Shown: one piece after another, positions 48,346-57,092 of the stretch | Layout: each line of letters begins with the position of its first letter | Numbering within the stretch: the stretch's first letter is position 1 | Assembly (NCBI GenBank): GCA_024235595.1 | Contig: JACKMC010000001.1 | Location: forward strand, 372,001-436,000 | Direction: 5' to 3' | DNA: 64,000 bases | Source of the DNA: Zoogloeaceae bacterium | GTDB lineage: Bacteria > Pseudomonadota > Gammaproteobacteria > Burkholderiales > Rhodocyclaceae | The notes under the pieces: model-generated | Told to the model about the DNA's origin: nothing | What the model saw: the letters and a program-made list of their open reading frames with translations, nothing else | The model's database searches: none | Position numbers and translations under genes: made by a program

Positions 48346-48651
48346 TTGAGCAAGAAGCTTTACGTCGGCAATCTGGGTTACAACGTCAGCAAGTCGGATC
48401 TTGAAGAAATGTTCGGTCAGCACGGCGCCGTCAATTCCGCCCAGGTGATCATGGACCGCGATACCGGCAGCTCCAAGGGCTTCGGATTCGTCGAGATGGG
48501 TTCGGACAAGGATGCCCAGGCGGCAATCTCCGAGCTCAACGGCAAGAGTGTCGAGGGGCGCAACCTGATCGTCAACGAGGCCCGCCCGCAGGCGCCGCGC
48601 AGCGGTGGCGGTGGTGGATTCGGCGGCGGCCGGGGTGGCAAGCGCTACTGA
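48346..48651 (+). CDS. RRM-type RNA-binding protein
   Basis: 101 residues: a single RNA recognition motif with RNP2 KLYVGNLGYN and RNP1 KGFGFVEM, then a glycine/arginine-rich tail (GGGGGFGGGRGGKRY). TTG at 48346 is the start; it follows GGAGAATTCCA and no ATG fits the domain. Homologues are cold- or stress-associated RNA chaperones in cyanobacteria and proteobacteria. The long upstream gap (48093-48345) may hold a 5' leader. Confidence 0.9.
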   Translation: MSKKLYVGNLGYNVSKSDLEEMFGQHGAVNSAQVIMDRDTGSSKGFGFVEMGSDKDAQAAISELNGKSVEGRNLIVNEARPQAPRSGGGGGFGGGRGGKRY

Positions 48652-48806
48652 TTTGTTATTCAATGGCAGAGGTGCGCAGGCGAAGCCGGCGGCTCATGGT
48701 GAGCTTGTCGTACCCCATGCAGTCATGAAGGCAGGCCGGGTGTCGTCCCGGCCAGCCCTGACATCCGCCATTCGATGCGGCCCCTGCGCCGATAAAAGGA
48801 GACCTC

Positions 48807-49001
48807 TTGGCCAAGCCAAACTACCAGTTCGAAAAGCGCCAGCGTGACCTGGCAAAGAAACGCAAACAGGAAGAGAAGCGGCTGCAGAAGCTCGCCGCCA
48901 AGGCGGCGGCCGACAGTGGCGGCGCGGCGGACGAGAACGAATCGACGCTCGGCGACCCCGAAGGCAATGCCACCGATGGTGAGGGCCGCTCGCAGGCCTG
49001 A
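48807..49001 (+). CDS. Small charged protein, 64 residues
   Basis: TTG start behind AAAGGAGACC. Highly basic N-terminal half (MAKPNYQFEKRQRDLAKKRKQEEKRLQKLAAK, helical) and an acidic C-terminal half (ADENESTLGDPEG). Family not assigned with a function; such 60-70 residue proteins are widespread beside RRM genes in betaproteobacteria, from memory. May bind nucleic acid or ribosomes. The strong ribosome binding site supports translation. Confidence 0.7.
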   Translation: MAKPNYQFEKRQRDLAKKRKQEEKRLQKLAAKAAADSGGAADENESTLGDPEGNATDGEGRSQA

Positions 49002-49117
49002 AGGCCGCGCCGGCATGGCGTGAATGCGGCAATGAAGCGCAGTGCAACGGCTCACGGCCTGCGTGAGCGAGGGCAATCGATGGACGCGGGCCGAACGAGG
49101 CCCGGGGCGGCGCGCGC

Positions 49118-49243
49118 TCAGCGCGGGACGATAGGCACCACGTCCGAAGCGTGCTTCTTGGCCTGCTTGACGGCCTTCTTCTCTTTGGGTGTGAGTGCCG
49201 GCTGTTTCTTGCCTTCCTTGTTGCTCTGTCGAACCTTGCCCAT
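49118..49243 (-). CDS. Tiny basic protein, 41 residues
   Basis: MGKVRQSNKEGKKQPALTPK onwards, lysine-rich, ending ASDVVPIVPR. ATG 49243 has AGGAG six bases upstream, a good site, while the frame's upstream extension to 49354 has no support. No known family function; probably conserved in the group. Possibly a ribosome- or nucleic-acid-associated micro-protein. Confidence 0.6.
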   Translation of the reverse strand: MGKVRQSNKEGKKQPALTPKEKKAVKQAKKHASDVVPIVPR

Positions 49244-49370
49244 GATCCTGCTCCTGAATGGCACCCGCCGATGCGCGTGCCAATCCAGTATAGGCCGATG
49301 ACTCCGGATAAACCGGCCCCCCGAAAATAAAGCGATCCGGCGCGTTCTCGCCACCGGAGCGTCGCCTGCA

Positions 49371-50102
49371 TCAGGGTTCGGTGAGGGTCATGAGGATGTC
49401 GGCATACCACGCACAGTTCAGGCCCAGTGCCTCGTCCACGCTCAGGTCGCGCCCGCCGACGTCCAGACGTGCCGAGTGCACGCCCAGCAGCAACCACGGC
49501 AGCTCCGCTCGCCCGGGTTCGGGCTGCGCCATGCGCATCACCACCGGCGCGCCGCTGGTGCCGCGGTGGGTGCGGGCGTCGGTGAGGAAGTAACCGTTGC
49601 CCTTGAAGCGCAGTCCGAAGGACGAGGCGATGATCGCATGTCGCACCACCGGCATGTGGTTCAGGGTGTCGTGGAAGCCCAGCGGAAAGCCCACCACCAG
49701 CAACGAGGTGCCGACTTCGACCTGGTCGAAATGCTCGGGCAGATGCTCGGGCGTGAAGGCGTGGAACACCATTCCATCGGGCAGCGCTTCGCGCTCCAGC
49801 TCGATCACCGCGACATCGATCGCACCGGCGGTGTCCAGTCCCTGACGCCACAGGCTCTCGCCGTCGTGGTAAAGCGGCAGCGAGAAGCCGGTGGATGCGG
49901 CGATGTTCTCAGGGTCGGTATGCACCTCGATCTCGATGTGGTCCGGAAAATGCTGGGCGCCCTCGTCCCGCATCACATGGCGGCTGGTCACCAGGAACAG
50001 GCGCCCTTCGCGCTCGAAGAAGAAGCCGCTCGCGCTGGTCAGGTGCGTGCAGGCGCTGAAGGTGTGGATGTGGGTCGAGGTCAGGAGGATGGATTCGATC
50101 AT
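49371..50102 (-). CDS. Trypsin-like serine peptidase domain protein
   Basis: 243 residues. Catalytic triad positions are recognisable: His 42 in LVTSRHVMRD, Asp 96 in AIDVAVIEL, Ser 183 in HRGTSGAPVV. No signal peptide or PDZ domain, so a cytosolic, chymotrypsin-fold peptidase or peptidase-like protein. Start ATG 50102 (MIESILLTSTHIHTF) has TTGAGGA upstream. Role unknown; similar stand-alone proteins are often annotated as trypsin-like peptidases. Divergent from psd. Confidence 0.8.
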   Translation of the reverse strand: MIESILLTSTHIHTFSACTHLTSASGFFFEREGRLFLVTSRHVMRDEGAQHFPDHIEIEVHTDPENIAASTGFSLPLYHDGESLWRQGLDTAGAIDVAVIELEREALPDGMVFHAFTPEHLPEHFDQVEVGTSLLVVGFPLGFHDTLNHMPVVRHAIIASSFGLRFKGNGYFLTDARTHRGTSGAPVVMRMAQPEPGRAELPWLLLGVHSARLDVGGRDLSVDEALGLNCAWYADILMTLTEP

Positions 50103-50270
50103 ACGGTCCTCAAGGTGGTGCATGGGCAGCGGGCGACCTGCTGTGGACGCCCGGCCGGACTCATTGTGCGCCCTCATGCGCATCGCCACCACGGCAATCG
50201 ATGCCGCCGCCGGTACGACGGGGCCGGCTTCGGGTTTGCGGTCGGCGCGCTTGGCGCGGGTAGCCGCCGC

Positions 50271-50276
50271 TATAAT
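50271..50276 (+). promoter_or_regulatory. Consensus -10 box upstream of psd
   Basis: A perfect TATAAT lies 32 bases before the psd GTG. The nearest -35 candidate (TTGGCG, 50251) is only 14 bp away, so the -35 is uncertain. Confidence 0.5.
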
Positions 50277-50308
50277 CGGCGATCAATCCCTCGTCCCGGA
50301 CTCTTTTC

Positions 50309-51178
50309 GTGTCAGATCGCCTCGCCGTTCTTTTGCAATACCTCCTTCCCAAACAGGCGCTGACCGTGCTTGCCGGCAAGCTCGCGGGCCTGCAAGGCGG
50401 TGCGCTCACGACCGCCGTGATCCGCTGGTTCGTGAAGCGCTACGGCGTCAACATGGCGGAGGCCGAAAATCCCGACGTGGCGGCCTATCCGAGCTTCAAC
50501 GAGTTCTTCACCCGGGCCCTCAAGGCCGGCGCGCGGCCGCTCGCCGAGGCGGATTTCCTGTGCCCGGTGGATGGTGCGATCAGCCAGTTCGGCGCCATCG
50601 AGCGCGATCAGATCTACCAGGCCAAGGGACACAGCTACTCAACCACGGCGCTGCTGGGCGGTGAGGCGACGCTCGCCGCGGGTTTCGAGAACGGCTGCTT
50701 CGCCACCCTGTACCTGAGTCCGCGCGACTATCACCGCATCCACATGCCCTGCGCGGGGCGGCTCAGCCGCATGATCTACGTGCCCGGCGAGTTGTTTTCG
50801 GTGAACCCCACCACCGCGCGCGGCGTGCCGGGGCTGTTCGCGCGCAACGAACGGGTGGTGTGTGTGTTCGAGTCGGCCCGCGGCCCCTTCGTAATGGTGC
50901 TGGTGGGCGCGACCATCGTCGGCAGCATGGCGACCGCATGGCATGGCGTGGTCAATCCGCCGCGGCCCGGGCGGATCGTCGAAACGCGCTACGACGAGCA
51001 GCGCATCGAGCTTGCGCGTGGCGAGGAGATGGGGCGTTTTCTGCTGGGCTCGACGGTGGTGATGCTGTTTCCGCGGCGCACGCTCGAGTTCAACCCGGCC
51101 TGGGCGCCGGGCGGTGCGGTCCGCATGGGCGAGGCCATGGGTGGCGCGAGCCCTGCGCTCAGCCCGGCTGCAGTCTGA
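50309..51178 (+). CDS. psd: Phosphatidylserine decarboxylase proenzyme
   Basis: 289 residues. PSFNEFFTRALKAGARPL and CPVDGAISQFG open the domain; YLSPRDYHRIHMPCAG holds the conserved His; the self-cleavage motif LGST is at about residues 247-250, yielding the pyruvoyl alpha chain. Converts phosphatidylserine to phosphatidylethanolamine at the inner membrane. GTG 50309 is the start, after a weak ribosome binding site. Its 3' end overlaps the convergent CDF gene by 20 bases. Confidence 0.95.
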   Translation: MSDRLAVLLQYLLPKQALTVLAGKLAGLQGGALTTAVIRWFVKRYGVNMAEAENPDVAAYPSFNEFFTRALKAGARPLAEADFLCPVDGAISQFGAIERDQIYQAKGHSYSTTALLGGEATLAAGFENGCFATLYLSPRDYHRIHMPCAGRLSRMIYVPGELFSVNPTTARGVPGLFARNERVVCVFESARGPFVMVLVGATIVGSMATAWHGVVNPPRPGRIVETRYDEQRIELARGEEMGRFLLGSTVVMLFPRRTLEFNPAWAPGGAVRMGEAMGGASPALSPAAV

Positions 51179-52073
51179 GTATCTTCAGCGCACCCAGCAG
51201 CACCACCACGCCGATCACGGTGCCGATGACGATGTCCGGCCATTGCGAGCCGGTCCACAGCACCAGCGCGCCGGCAATGATCACGCCCAGGTTGGCGAGC
51301 ACGTCGTTGGCCGAAAAGATGTAGCTGGCCCGCATGTGGGCGCCGCCATGGCGATGGCGGCCGATCAGCAGCAGGCAGGCGAGGTTGGCCGCCAGCGCGA
51401 CCACCGACACCGCCATCATCGCGGCGCCGAGCGGCTCGGCCCCATGCACTGCCCGCCACGCCACCTGCACGAAAAGGCCTGCCGCAAGCAGCGCCTGCAA
51501 CCAGCCGGCGAGCCGCGCGGCCCCGAACTGGGCGCCGACGCCCCGGCCCACGGCCCACAGCGCCGCGCCGTACACTGCCGCGTCGGCAAACATGTCGAGG
51601 CCGTCGGCGAGCAGACCCGACGACTCCGCCCACCAGCCGGCGAGGCCTTCGACCAGAAACATCAGCGCATTGATTGCCAGCAGCCATACCAGGGTGCGTC
51701 CTTCGGCGTGCTGCGCGGCAGCGCCGGCGGTCGGCGCTGCGCCGACCGCCTCGCTGGCCAGCAGGCGGGCGCCGAAGCCCAGCGGCGCGAGCCGGTCCAG
51801 CACCGCCTCGGCCGGGCCGCTGTGCCAGAGCGCGAGACGGCGCGCGGGGAGATCGAAATCGAAGTGGCTGGCGCAGTCGGCAAGCTGCATGCGGATCAGC
51901 CGCTCCTCGCTCGGGCAATCCATGCCGGGAATCTCGAAATGCGAGCAACGGGTGGCGTGCCGGGCGGGCGCGGCGTGCTCGCCCCGGGCTGTGCCGGTCG
52001 GCGCCGCGGCACAGCCGCAAGTGGAACCACAAGTGGCCCCCGTGGAACCCCGTTGTTCTTCGCTGCTGGTCAT
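51159..52073 (-). CDS. Cation diffusion facilitator transporter with metal-binding N-terminus
   Basis: About 304 residues. A Cys-rich leader (TCGSTCGCAAA) and an HMA-like segment with GMDCPSEERLIRM precede six membrane helices: GLLADGLDMFADAAVYGAALWAVG and SYIFSANDVLANLGVIIAGALVLWTG supply the Asp/Asn residues of the transport sites. The C-terminal cytosolic domain is almost absent (ends ILRLQPG), a trait of short CDF relatives fused to an HMA-like domain. ATG 52118 is an in-frame alternative start. Probably exports or moves Zn, Cd or a similar divalent metal. Confidence 0.85.
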   Translation of the reverse strand: MTSSEEQRGSTGATCGSTCGCAAAPTGTARGEHAAPARHATRCSHFEIPGMDCPSEERLIRMQLADCASHFDFDLPARRLALWHSGPAEAVLDRLAPLGFGARLLASEAVGAAPTAGAAAQHAEGRTLVWLLAINALMFLVEGLAGWWAESSGLLADGLDMFADAAVYGAALWAVGRGVGAQFGAARLAGWLQALLAAGLFVQVAWRAVHGAEPLGAAMMAVSVVALAANLACLLLIGRHRHGGAHMRASYIFSANDVLANLGVIIAGALVLWTGSQWPDIVIGTVIGVVVLLGALKILRLQPG

Positions 52074-52198
52074 GACCCTGGACGAGTGGTTGACATGAGA
52101 GGCCCCCAAGTGTGCCATCTTCCTTGCTCGCCGACTTGAGTTGATCGAGGCGTGCCGCCAGAATCGGGGCTTCCGACCGCCATGCCCAGCCCCGCCCG

Positions 52199-53092
52199 AT
52201 GAACATCCCGATCCGCTACGTCGAACCCGTGTTCCGCCCGCCCAGCGAGGCGCAGTCGCTGATCCTGCCGGTGACCGACGGCTGCTCCTGGAACAAATGC
52301 ACCTTCTGCGAGATGTATACCGCGCCGCAGAAGGCCTTTCGGGCCCGCGGCGAGGAGGAGGTGCTCGAGGCCATCCGCGCGACCGCGGCGAGCCTTGGCG
52401 AGCGCGTGCGGCGCGTCTTTCTGGCCGACGGCGATGCGTTGGTGCTGCCCACCCGGCGGCTGCTGACCATCCTCTCCGCGATCCGCGAGCACATGCCCTG
52501 GGTGCATCGGGTGTCGAGCTACTGCCTGGCGCGTAACCTGGCGCGCAAATCGGTGGACGAGCTGCGCAGCCTTCGCCAGGCCGGCCTGGCGATGGTGTAT
52601 CTCGGTGCCGAGTCGGGCGACGACCTGGTGCTGGAACGGGTCGGCAAGGGCGAGACCTTCGCTTCGACCCGCTCGGCGCTGGACAAGCTCGGCGAGGCGC
52701 AGATCAGCCGATCGGTGATGATCCTCAACGGCTTGGGTGGAAAGGCGTATTCGGAGCAGCACGCGGAGAATTCCGCGCAGCTCATGAATCTCACCCAGCC
52801 GGAGTACCTGTCGACCCTGGTGGTGAGCTTTCCGGCGGGCGAGGCGCGCTTCCGCGCGGGATTTGCGCAATGGGAGGCGCTCGACCAGACGGCGCTGTTC
52901 GCGGAGATGGAGCGTTTCGTCTCTGCGCTGGCCTTGCGTCGCACGGTTTTTCGTTCGGACCACGCCTCGAACTGGCTGCTGCTCAAGGGCACGCTGAATA
53001 TGGACAAGCCGCGCCTGCTGGCCGAGATCCGGGCCGCAATGGCGAACCCCGCCGGCGCGCCGCTGCGCCCGGCCTGGGCAAGGGGACTCTGA
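52199..53092 (+). CDS. Radical SAM protein
   Basis: 297 residues. CSWNKCTFCEM is a [4Fe-4S] CxxxxCxxC-type cluster loop near residue 29, followed by the partial TIM barrel (FLADGDALVLPTRRLL; YLGAESGDDLVLERVGKG; VMILNGLGGKAYSEQH). The pattern resembles elongator protein 3/NifB-like radical SAM proteins of unknown function, and it lacks a C-terminal accessory domain. ATG 52199 is preceded by a weak ribosome binding site. Next to a CheY-like gene (convergent); no clear partner. Confidence 0.87.
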   Translation: MNIPIRYVEPVFRPPSEAQSLILPVTDGCSWNKCTFCEMYTAPQKAFRARGEEEVLEAIRATAASLGERVRRVFLADGDALVLPTRRLLTILSAIREHMPWVHRVSSYCLARNLARKSVDELRSLRQAGLAMVYLGAESGDDLVLERVGKGETFASTRSALDKLGEAQISRSVMILNGLGGKAYSEQHAENSAQLMNLTQPEYLSTLVVSFPAGEARFRAGFAQWEALDQTALFAEMERFVSALALRRTVFRSDHASNWLLLKGTLNMDKPRLLAEIRAAMANPAGAPLRPAWARGL

Positions 53093-53099
53093 ACGCGAG

Positions 53100-53486
53100 T
53101 CAGTCCCTGGCAGGGGCGTCGGCGAGGCCGAGCAGGTCGATGACCTGGTCGGTGAGGGCGTTCGGCTTGAAGGGCTTGCGCACATAGCCGTTGATGCCGA
53201 GCTTGATCAGGTTGCCGAGGATGCTCATGTCGCCTTCCGCGGTGAGGAGGATCACCGGCGTCAGGTCGCCGCCCTCGCGCAGTTCGCGCAGGAAGGCCTC
53301 GCCGTTCATGGTCGGCATGTTCATGTCGCAGAGGATCAGATCGGCGCGCGAGCTCGTATGCATCTCGAGGCCGCGGCGACCGTCGGACGCCTCGCGGAGA
53401 TCGATGGGCCATGCACGAAGGGCCGCCTTGACGAAGCTGCGGATGACCGACACGTCATCGATTACGAGGACATTCTTGCGTGGCAT
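53100..53486 (-). CDS. Single-domain CheY-like response regulator (1)
   Basis: 128 residues. Acidic pair in VLVIDDVSV, phospho-Asp in LILCDMNMPTMNGE near residue 55, Thr in ILLTAEGD, Lys in VRKPFKPNAL. No output domain, so it acts by protein-protein contact. ATG 53486 (MPRKNVLVIDD). Strikingly similar in layout to the regulator at 57093-57470, including the KPFKP ending; no histidine kinase is nearby. Confidence 0.9.
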   Translation of the reverse strand: MPRKNVLVIDDVSVIRSFVKAALRAWPIDLREASDGRRGLEMHTSSRADLILCDMNMPTMNGEAFLRELREGGDLTPVILLTAEGDMSILGNLIKLGINGYVRKPFKPNALTDQVIDLLGLADAPARD

Positions 53487-53540
53487 GATTGCTTCGGAGA
53501 CTGGCGTAAGGCTGTTAACGACACCGAGCGGGGAGACTGA

Positions 53541-53963
53541 ATGCTTGGGCAATACAAATTGACAATCGACACCACGGCTCGTGGCACTACGGACATCACC
53601 GCCGAGGTGGCCGGGAAAGTAAGGGCCTCGGGGCTCGATCGCGGCATCGCGCAGCTCTTCGTCCAGCACACCAGCTGTTCGCTGCTGCTCACCGAGAACG
53701 CCGATCCCGACGTGCGTCGCGACCTCGAGATGCTGTTCCGGCGCCTGGCGCCCGACGGCGATCCGGCCTACCGCCACGACACCGAGGGCGCAGACGACAT
53801 GGCGGCTCATGCACGGGCGCTGCTGGCCGGCTGCAGCCTGAGCGTGCCGGTGGCCGGCGGCAGTTTGCTGCTCGGTACCTGGCAGGGCATCTACCTGTGG
53901 GAGCACCGCACCGGGGCGCACCGCCGCAATGTGGTGGTGACGCTCCTCGGTGAGGGGCGCTGA
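53541..53963 (+). CDS. YjbQ/UPF0047 family protein (secondary thiamine-phosphate synthase-like)
   Basis: 140 residues. Family pattern: LTIDTTARGTTDITAEVAGKV, GIAQLFVQHTSCSLLLTENADPDVRRDL and GTWQGIYLWEHRTGAHRRNVVVTLLG; the His, Glu and Asp residues form the putative metal or substrate site. Other members can replace ThiE at low level, but the natural role is unsettled. Divergent from the CheY-like gene. Confidence 0.88.
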   Translation: MLGQYKLTIDTTARGTTDITAEVAGKVRASGLDRGIAQLFVQHTSCSLLLTENADPDVRRDLEMLFRRLAPDGDPAYRHDTEGADDMAAHARALLAGCSLSVPVAGGSLLLGTWQGIYLWEHRTGAHRRNVVVTLLGEGR

Positions 53964-54026
53964 GCGCTGCGAAGTAATCTTTTGACGGTTTCCACGGTCT
54001 ATCTCCCTACACATTGGAGGTGAAAC

Positions 54027-54524
54027 ATGAACCGTCGTCACTGGATTGCCGGCATCGCCGGCCTCGCCGCACTCGCGGCACTGCCGTCGTCGCGCGCAGG
54101 TGCAGCATCCTTCCCGTTGAAGAAGAGCCGCGAGCAATGGGCCGAGCTATTGCCGCCGGCAAGCTACCGGGTGCTTTTCGAAGAGGCGACCGAGCCGCCG
54201 GGCTCGAGCCCGCTGAACGACGAAAAGCGTGCCGGCACCTTCATCTGCGCGGCCTGCTACCTGCCGCTGTTCAGCAGCGCGCAGAAATACGACAGCGGCA
54301 CCGGCTGGCCGAGCTTCTGGCAGCCCTTGCCCGATGCGCTGGGCACCAGCACCGATTTCAAGCTGATCTATCCGCGCACCGAGTATCACTGCGCGCGCTG
54401 CGGTGGGCATCAGGGCCATGTCTTCAACGACGGCCCCAAGCCCACCGGCAAGCGCTATTGCAACAACGGCGTGGCGCTTGCGTTCGTGCCCGAGGGCGAG
54501 AAGCTGCCGGCGCTGCGCACCTGA
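54027..54524 (+). CDS. msrB: Peptide-methionine (R)-S-oxide reductase MsrB, exported
   Basis: 165 residues with an N-terminal Tat-like signal (RRHWIAGIAGLAALAALPSSRAGA). MsrB core: zinc Cys pairs 74/77 and 122/125, catalytic Cys 145 in GKRYCNNG, and GTGWPSFWQP. A periplasmic location suggests repair of oxidised envelope proteins. AAT or CxxC partner not seen next door. ATG 54027 follows GGAGGTGAAAC, a strong site. Confidence 0.93.
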   Translation: MNRRHWIAGIAGLAALAALPSSRAGAASFPLKKSREQWAELLPPASYRVLFEEATEPPGSSPLNDEKRAGTFICAACYLPLFSSAQKYDSGTGWPSFWQPLPDALGTSTDFKLIYPRTEYHCARCGGHQGHVFNDGPKPTGKRYCNNGVALAFVPEGEKLPALRT

Positions 54525-54539
54525 GCGCCAGGGCTCAGG
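54520..54539. terminator. Palindrome carrying both stop codons of a convergent pair
   Basis: CCTGAGC (54520-54526) and GCTCAGG (54533-54539) form a 7-bp perfect stem with the msrB stop in one arm and the mscS-type stop in the other. No T-tract. Confidence 0.5.
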
Positions 54540-55368
54540 CGGCCGAGGTGGCCTCGCTCTGGAAGTGATGCACGTCCATCTGCGGGAAGGGGATCGAGAT
54601 GCCGTTCTCGTCGAAGGCGATCTTGACCGCTTCCTTGAGGTCGCACATGGTGGCGAAATAGTCGGCGGTGACCACCCACGGGCGCACATGCAGGTCGACA
54701 CTGCTGGCGCCGAGTTCCGCCACCGCGATCACCGGCGCGGGGTCCTTGAGGATGCGCGAGTCGGCGGCCAGCACCGATTCGATGACCGACTTGGCCTTGC
54801 GGATATCGTCGTCGTAGCCGATGCCGAAGATCAGGTCGATACGACGCGTCGAGCGGGCCGAGTAGTTGGTGATCACGTCGGCATAGATCGCCCCGTTGGG
54901 GATCACGATCTCGCGGTTGTCGGGCGTGCGGAAGGTCGAGCTGAAGATGTTGATCTTCTCGACCACGCCCTGGGTGCCTGCAGCCTCGACGAAGTCCCCG
55001 GCGCGAAACGGCCGGAACACGATCAGCATCACGCCGGCCGCAAAGTTCTTGAGCGAATCCTGCAGCGCCAGGCCGATTGCCAGGCCTGCGGCACCGATCA
55101 GTGCCACCAGCGAGGTGGTGTCGACACCGAGCCGGTCGAGCGCCGCGATCACCACGACGAGCAGCAGCACCCCATGCAGGATCGAGAGGATGAAGTTCTG
55201 CAGGATGGTGTCGAGCTCGGCACGCACCAGCAGGCGCCTGATGAGCGCCACGATGCCGCGTGCGACCCAGCGGCCGAGCACGAAAATGGCGAGTGCCAGA
55301 AGGATGTTGAAGCCCCACGGCAGGGCGTAGTCGTTGATCCATGCGTTTGCGGTCGTTTTTTCGAACAT
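54535..55368 (-). CDS. Small-conductance mechanosensitive channel, MscS family
   Basis: 277 residues, three N-terminal helices followed by the MscS beta and alpha/beta domain. The pore helix TM3 (LVALIGAAGLAIGLALQDSLKNFAAGVMLIVFRPFRAGDFVE) has the Ala/Gly packing pattern. Total length is close to the classic MscS. Acts as an osmotic safety valve in the inner membrane. Confidence 0.93.
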   Translation of the reverse strand: MFEKTTANAWINDYALPWGFNILLALAIFVLGRWVARGIVALIRRLLVRAELDTILQNFILSILHGVLLLVVVIAALDRLGVDTTSLVALIGAAGLAIGLALQDSLKNFAAGVMLIVFRPFRAGDFVEAAGTQGVVEKINIFSSTFRTPDNREIVIPNGAIYADVITNYSARSTRRIDLIFGIGYDDDIRKAKSVIESVLAADSRILKDPAPVIAVAELGASSVDLHVRPWVVTADYFATMCDLKEAVKIAFDENGISIPFPQMDVHHFQSEATSAA

Positions 55369-55553
55369 GTCTTTCCTGTTGTCGATTCAATTTGATTGCA
55401 CGCGCCGGCCGCCGGGGCGGCTCGGCCAAGTGGGCGGCGGTGGGCCTGTCGGCTGCTCGGCAGCGGGCACGAAGATGCTCCCCGGTGTCACCCGGCCCTG
55501 TTCCTGACGCCGCTTCATGCGGATGGTTCCGCAGTGCAGCAATCGGCGCCCCG

Positions 55554-56468
55554 CTAGCGACGCATCAGCGTCGATTTCCCGAACATGCTCTCGATGAGCT
55601 CCACCGCGACTTCGGCCGTCCTGTTGCGCAGGTCCAGTGCCGGGTTCAGTTCGACCACGTCGACCGAGCCGAGGCGTCCGGTGTCGGCGATCATCTCCAT
55701 GCAAAGCTGCGCTTCGCGGTAGGTCGGGCCGCCCGGTACGGTGGTGCCCACGCCCGGTGCGATGTCGGGATCGAGGAAGTCTACATCGAAGCTCACATGA
55801 AGGTGGGTACGGCTGTCGATCAGGGCGAGCGACATCTGCACCGCGTCGCGCATGCCCATCTCGTCGATGTAGCGCATGTCGAAGACCTCGAGCCCGACGT
55901 CGTGCACCAGGCGCTTTTCCTCCGGATCGACCGAACGGATGCCGAGCTGGCGAATCTCCGTGGGCGAGATGGCCGGCGCGCTGCCACCGAGCCGGGTGAG
56001 CGATTCCGGGCCATGGCCGCACAGGCAGGCGACCGGCATGCCGTGCACATTGCCGCTCGGGGTGATGGCGCTGCTGTTGAAATCGGCGTGGGCATCGAGC
56101 CACAGCACCCGCAGGCGTTTGCCCTCACGGCGGCAGTGCGCTGCCACCGCCGTGATCGAGCCGATCGCCAGGCTGTGGTCGCCGCCGAGCAGAACCGGCA
56201 GGCGCCCGAGGGAGAGCTCGCGCGATACCGCCTCGAAGACCGACTGGTTCCAGGCGACGACCTCCGGCAGGTGGCGGTAACCGTTCTGCGGCGGCAGCCA
56301 GGGGTTTTGCGGACCCACCAGGTTGCCGGTGTCGATCACCTCGAGCCCGCGCGACCTCAGCCGCTCGTCGATTCCGGCGACTCGCAACGCTTCGGGGCCC
56401 ATCGATGCACCGCGGGCGCCGGCACCGATATCGGTCGGTGCGCCGATCAGGCTGATCGTGGTGCTCAT
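55554..56468 (-). CDS. rocF: Arginase
   Basis: 304 residues. Binuclear Mn ligands: GGDHS at about 95-99, DAHAD at 125-129, SFDVDFLDP near 225, plus SNVHGMP-like SGNVHGMPVA. Hydrolyses arginine to ornithine and urea. ATG 56468 (MSTTISLIGAPTDIGAG) is taken; the frame extends to 56600 without family-like sequence. Single gene. Confidence 0.92.
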   Translation of the reverse strand: MSTTISLIGAPTDIGAGARGASMGPEALRVAGIDERLRSRGLEVIDTGNLVGPQNPWLPPQNGYRHLPEVVAWNQSVFEAVSRELSLGRLPVLLGGDHSLAIGSITAVAAHCRREGKRLRVLWLDAHADFNSSAITPSGNVHGMPVACLCGHGPESLTRLGGSAPAISPTEIRQLGIRSVDPEEKRLVHDVGLEVFDMRYIDEMGMRDAVQMSLALIDSRTHLHVSFDVDFLDPDIAPGVGTTVPGGPTYREAQLCMEMIADTGRLGSVDVVELNPALDLRNRTAEVAVELIESMFGKSTLMRR

Positions 56469-56633
56469 TTCGGCTCTCCAGCTCAGGAACCCGATCGAGT
56501 GTCGCACAGAGTCGTGGGCTTGTTGAGTGGCGTCGGGCGTTCGACCCGGCAGCCCTTGCGCTCTCTCGATGGTGTTCGACCTGTGGCCTAAAGTCGGCAC
56601 GGAAATTGCCGATTACCGCGAGGTGGGCCGCTG

Positions 56634-57056
56634 GTGGCCCGATGCACGAAACAGGGTGGAACAGGATTGGCAAGTCTCAAGGCGGCGGTGCATTCGTTCG
56701 TGCTGGATCTCAGCAACGAGTTGCGCGAGGGGGTGAACTGGCGCGCGGTCGCGCTTACCCTGGTGATGCTGGCGGGCGCAGGCAGCGTTGCCTGGTTTGC
56801 CGGCAGTGCGGACCCGCGCTATCACAGCTTCTGCAGCCGCCCCAGCGATACCGAGATCGTGCTTTTCATGTCGGCGTTGCCGTTCCTGGCGGGCGCCACG
56901 ATCGTCGCGATCGGCGAGCTGATGCTTTGGTCGCGCGACCGAAAGCGCGGTCGCCGCGACGCGCTGCGTCATGTGTGGCGTTCCGCGGCCTTCTTCCTGG
57001 TCGCCGCAATGCTGGGTGTCGTGGCGATCTGGCGCTTCAGTTCGCTGTGCCTGTGA
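56634..57056 (+). CDS. Small membrane protein of unknown function
   Basis: Up to 140 residues with three hydrophobic segments (about 40-57, 78-95 and 115-132), charged loop WSRDRKRGRRDALRHVW between the last two. Possible starts: GTG 56634 or TTG 56667. No family recognised. The codon usage is normal for the genome. Convergent with the second CheY-like gene. Confidence 0.65.
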   Translation: MARCTKQGGTGLASLKAAVHSFVLDLSNELREGVNWRAVALTLVMLAGAGSVAWFAGSADPRYHSFCSRPSDTEIVLFMSALPFLAGATIVAIGELMLWSRDRKRGRRDALRHVWRSAAFFLVAAMLGVVAIWRFSSLCL

Positions 57057-57092
57057 GCTGCACCGTGGGGCCGGCGTGGCTGGCCGTGACTC

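Noticed and set aside
50251..50276. Full sigma-70 promoter TTGGCG/TATAAT for psd
   Set aside because: Spacer is 14 bp, too short; only the -10 box is retained as a candidate.
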